In this document: positions 60,590 to 64,000 of the stretch, one piece after another
How the letters are laid out: the number at the start of each line of letters is the position of its first letter
How positions within the stretch are numbered: the stretch's first letter is position 1
Assembly (NCBI RefSeq): GCF_040802235.1
Contig: NC_133156.1
Coordinates: 110,142,173-110,206,172 of the forward strand
Origin: Manis javanica
Taxonomy: Eukaryota; Chordata; Mammalia; Pholidota; Manidae
Length of the DNA: 64,000 bases
Direction of reading: 5' to 3'
Program-made: the position numbers and the translations under genes
Notes under the pieces: model-generated
What the model saw: only the letters and a program-made list of their open reading frames with translations
Databases searched by the model: none
Told to the model about the DNA's origin: nothing

Positions 60590-63165
60590 GTAAAATGAGC
60601 CAACTGATTATTCACAATTTCTCACTCTTGAAATGCCTTTTCAAAAATAGAATCTAGAACAGATGTCTCCTTCACTAGGCTCCTGAAGTACAAAGCTAGG
60701 TTTAAGAATCCTTCCCAATTACCATACTCAAATTTCTGACTTTCATCTCAACGATTCTCATCTATTAGAACCATTGTTTCCCTGGGACAATCACTCTCCA
60801 TACTGTAGACATCACAAGATCCTTAGATTATTAAAATAAGTTGTTAGATCTTTTTAAGGGAAGCTAATTTTTCACCTAAACCGAAGAGGCTATAGGCAAG
60901 ATTGATCCAGTTTCCAAGAAAACCTTCCCTCCCAGTTAATAGACTATGTTCATTTTAATATTAGGAAACTGGATATATTCTGCCTTATAATAGTATACTT
61001 CTCTCAAGCACAATGGGAACCTTCTAGGAACCATCCTCCAGTCCAAAATCCATGGCATAATCACCCGTTTCTAGGAAAAGGAATACATTTATGACTAAAC
61101 TTTTGTCATAAACCTTCAGCTGGGAAAAGAAATGGTAGAACTACTAAATAAAACTGACTTACTCCACAGGAACTTCTGAAGAATTAAGTCCCTAGTTAGT
61201 ACCAGAAATTACTGTCTTTGGAGAAACTCCAGTTTCTCATGAGTAACCTTGTTTCTTTCTGAGGAAATGTTGAGGGATGATATTTTCTTTTCTCCATTTA
61301 AAATCCCCAAATTTTTTATGCTCTGGTTCTAGATGCATCCACTAAAGCAGCACTGAGCCAGAGCAACACATAATTAGTATTAATACAGTATTAATTACTA
61401 AATCATTCATTTAATACTGATCTGTTATTAATACAGTATTTCTAAATATTGGCTGAAGGTATAGATTCAACTGCTCTGTAAATTATATAATTTATCCCAG
61501 GCACTTTTGACATGGACACAAATTTCTTGGCAAAACCTACCCATAACATATATTGTAATAGATAGCAGGTCAGAAAAAGATGTGACCTATATAAATTAAG
61601 GGTTGACTGTTTTATCTCTAGCCTTAAATCTGTGATTACAGTTTTAGAACTTTTGATAACTGTTGTTGAAGGAAGGACTACCCACATGGTGTTCATAGAA
61701 TGAAACACTGGGTAGAACTCATCTCCATCCATTGAGTCAGAAAGGACATTGATAGGCAACAGGCATTAGGTACTTAGTTAACTATTGAAAAATATCTTAA
61801 TCAAGGTGAGAAAATTTGAATACCAATGAAAATAATAATTGTAATGCAATGAAATACATCATATATTAAAATTCATGAGTTTACAGTGACTCCAAAACAA
61901 ACAAAACAAAATAAGTGGTCCTGTTTGGAGACTGGAGCCAGAGGACTCATTTTCTAATTGATCCAAAGAGATAGAATCAAGCAGTTGTCTTTCCTGCATG
62001 TACTGTACTTCAGTGTAACAAAATAGCTAATGAGGGAAAGTTCTTCATAGGAGAATTTCAGGTAAGAATAAAGAAGGAATGATAAGATAAATGATATCAA
62101 TGTTTTGCCACTGTAAAAATAAGGGATTTAGGTAATCATATCAATGACTCAGTAAAACCATTAGTGACTGGCTAATGGGGAACTTTAAAATAGATGGACC
62201 AACCTGACAACACTTGAATCTACCTATCAGTCTTAACATGTCCAAAAGAACTGCAATCTAATATTGTTTTGCCTTGCAATAAGATGCAAAAGGAAATACA
62301 CAAGAGAAGCTGCAGAACATTCTTAACAAAACTTGAACCTGATTCTTGTTAAGCATCTTGATTTACTAGTATACTGGAAATAGAGGGGACAGAGGAACAC
62401 ATCAAGCAACACCATAGGGATGCAATCAGCAAAACTGAGAATGTAGGAAACTACAAGACAAATAATCCAATTTCTTCAACAAATAAATTATAGGGAAAAT
62501 TAGAGAAGGGAACCTGTAGATTAAAGGATATTTATAAGAAGCATCAAACAAATGTGATATGTGGACTTCTTAAGGTCCTGGCTCAAATGAAATAATTATA
62601 TATTAAAAAAAAAGACATGCACAGATCATGAGAGATGCTTGAGCACTAATTGGATATTTGATGATATTAAGTAATTATTGTAATATTTAGGTGTGGTAGT
62701 GACACTATGATTATGTTTTTAAAAGAGTCATCTTTTACCGATGCTAAATAGTAAGGCATTTACAGATAAAATTATGTCTGTGATTTGCTTCAAAACAATC
62801 TATTGGGCAGAAAAGTTGGTGGGAGTATATACTTAACAAGATTGGTTTTGAGTTGATAGTTGTTGAAGCTGTATGACAGGGAAGCAAAGGTTCATTATAT
62901 ACTTTCTATAATATATATTAGCATTAGTTATTTCAAAATCAGTGTGCTTTTCTCTCTCTGATACATCATTTTTGTAGTAGAACACCTAGGTTTGACAAAT
63001 AAGTTACCATGTTCTTAATGTTCCTCTGTTTGTATAGATACGTGGAATTATTTGAGCATGAGTAGAGTAAACCCTGAAAAGACAGTATCTCTTCCAGTTA
63101 GGATGTGAGTTAAATCACGTATTATCCCTGAAGCCAGGGGCTGATATTTCTTACTGTCTGGCCAG

Positions 63166-63343
63166 GTCAGTGAACAGCTGATATTATATTAGTATGCAGA
63201 CCTTGAGAACACTGGCTGGACTGCAGAAGACTCATTCACAACATTCTCTCCACCAGCAGCTGTAGGCCCTGAGGAATTTCACATTAATATTTCATATGAA
63301 ATTAATGAACCTGGTCGGCAAAGTTGTCTACTTGCAAATACAG
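63166..63343 (+). pseudogene. Exon G: CSPG repeat with one stop
   Basis: The acceptor TCTGGCCAG ends at 63165. The phase-0 reading is VSEQLILY, then TAG at 63190-63192, then YADLENTGWTAEDSF, VGPEEFHINISYEINEPG and RQSCLLANT with a split last codon. The donor is CAG|GTAAAG after 63343. 178 bases is 59 codons plus one, so only the stop (probably a former Gln codon) is wrong. The start continues the FTQ..V..xLILY motif begun in exon F, so F and G together complete one CSPG repeat. Confidence 0.83.
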
Positions 63344-63882
63344 GTAAAGCCACCAAGATATGGTCTGTGCTTTATCTATAATTATTAAAATATGGATAAT
63401 ATGGAAATATATCTTTCCATTTTTGTCAATGCCATGATATCCACCTTTGATGAAACAAACAGTTATAAAACTATCTTTCTTTTTGTGTGCTCTTTCTCTG
63501 GCCCTCTTCTCTTTCCTTTTATAAGCTTTAATAGTCATAGTGGGGGAAAGATGACAAATTAGCTTTAAAGAATTTTATCTGTTCCTCCACATGGGGACTT
63601 CATCGTGCCTGGGACTGAAAACTGTTGACAGAAAATGAAAATGGCAAAAGGGTATGTTCTTGAAAGAAAAGGGATATTGAAAGCTGAACCTGTTTCCATG
63701 GCAAGAGAAAGTCCAGTAGTAGATAAGTTAGGAAATAAAATTTTATGAGTGACTCTCAATGTTTTAGAACTCCCTTGCCTGAAATGTTGACTTAATAGTG
63801 TGGGTATGTGTGTAGCAAGGCTAATTCAGGTCCTCAGCAACCAAGGGGTTTTGAATAATCCGCTGGGGCAGGCAAATTTTGA
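63344..63882 (+). other. Intron G-H (approximate)
   Basis: No gene. The acceptor of exon H was not identified, so the right edge is a guess. Confidence 0.35.
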
Positions 63883-64000
63883 GGGAGAAAGAGCTTTGCC
63901 ACTGCCAAAAAAGCAAATCTGCCACAGCCAGCGGCTGACTTTCTTGAAGAGGTGTTTAACATCACTGTCTATCCTGTCAAGGATCAAACTCCAGAAGTAA
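63883..64000 (+). pseudogene. Exon H (partial): end of a CSPG repeat
   Basis: In the frame with codons at 63901 the sequence reads KSFATAKKANLPQPAADF, then LEEVFNITVYPVKDQTPEV to the window edge. EVFNITVYPV.DQ.PE is the terminal strand of a CSPG repeat and the usual link to the next. A TGA in this frame at 63880-63882 and no convincing acceptor mean that the exon start is degraded or shifted. One further exon or repeat half expected between G and this point was not found. Confidence 0.6.

Larger units (their letters stand above)
50190..63165 (+). other. Intron F-G (13 kb)
   Basis: No gene. It holds a (GT)n microsatellite, a composite duplication at 50879-50985, two unclassified old repeats (about 51506-51840, 55480-55920), nested MIRs (52385-52800), further MIRs (57585-57835, 58350-58480), CA and CT runs, and otherwise AT-rich unique sequence. 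Stretches 53.3-55.4 kb, 56-57.5 kb and 60.6-63.1 kb show nothing I can name. Confidence 0.55.
1..64000 (+). pseudogene. Unprocessed pseudogene of a CSPG-repeat ectodomain protein (FRAS1/FREM/CSPG4 group), eight exons visible
   Basis: Seen: eight + strand blocks give protein with the CSPG-repeat pattern (F-T/S-Q-x-D-I/L then G-x-V-x-Y, YVHDDSE, VNDEAP). Boundaries from A to G have GT-AG sites, and their phases agree once small lesions are allowed for (A/B, B/C and C/D phase 0; D/E and E/F phase 1; F/G phase 0). No exon is therefore missing between A and G. Known: these families are large extracellular or membrane-bound matrix proteins built from roughly 100-residue CSPG repeats. FREM2/FREM3 place most repeats in one giant first exon and add Calx-beta domains, whereas CSPG4 has one large exon followed by small repeat exons. 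Inference: CSPG4-like is the best guess. No Calx-beta or transmembrane part lies in the window. Stops in A, B and G, frameshifts in A, B and D, and a 58-base insertion in F make it non-coding. Both ends continue outside the window. Confidence 0.82.

Noticed and set aside
1-64000. tRNA, rRNA, CRISPR, bacterial operon or phage features
   Set aside because: None seen; the sequence is intron-exon mammalian DNA.

Overview
The window is mammalian genomic DNA: AT-rich, intron-dominated, with LINE-1 copies, many old MIR and L2 fragments, a solo-LTR-like element and long simple repeats. No Alu, rodent B1/B2, ruminant tRNA or carnivore CAN SINE was noticed. Two L1 copies share a 5' end of the form GGAGGAGCCAAGATGG, and an ERV env-derived retroposon sits next to one of them. 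This fits a lineage with little SINE activity. Pangolin (Pholidota) is my guess from repeat style, not something the sequence proves.

The only host gene I can support is one broken gene on the + strand that spans the whole window. It encodes CSPG-repeat ectodomain of the FRAS1/FREM/CSPG4 group and is probably CSPG4-like, because a large exon is followed by small exons that are still CSPG repeats. Eight exons are visible: A (before 1 to 1697), B (3080-3548), C (5482-5658), D (29034-29230), E (32645-32776), F (49956-50189), G (63166-63343) and H (about 63883 to beyond 64000). Boundaries from A to G keep GT-AG sites and agree in splice phase, so it is an unprocessed pseudogene, not a retrocopy. 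The coding sequence carries in-frame stops in A, B and G, frameshifts in A, B and D, and a 58-base insertion in F. Exons C and E are intact.

Introns by region: 10.8-14.3 kb holds an old + strand L1. 14.8-21.6 kb holds a full-length minus-strand L1 with target-site duplications, itself hit by a 481-base retroposed insert made of about 113-base tandem units. 27.6-29.8 kb holds L2. 34.5-36.6 kb holds an unusual two-piece inverted duplication. 38.5-39.5 kb holds a minus-strand solo-LTR-like element. From 39.7 to 48.7 kb an old L1 is split by a stack of minus-strand insertions: two copies of an env-bearing ERV-derived retroposon, then a young L1 with intact ORF1 and an ORF2 broken only by one homopolymer base. 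49-52 kb holds short composite local duplications, one of which broke exon F. 52-63 kb is intron with MIR and other old repeats.

The strongest leads are: (1) three insertions, each built from two separate nearby templates; (2) a young L1 whose 5'UTR looks spliced relative to its neighbour; (3) the retroposed tandem-repeat RNA inside the older L1; (4) the poly(T)-separated pile of ERV-derived retroposons.
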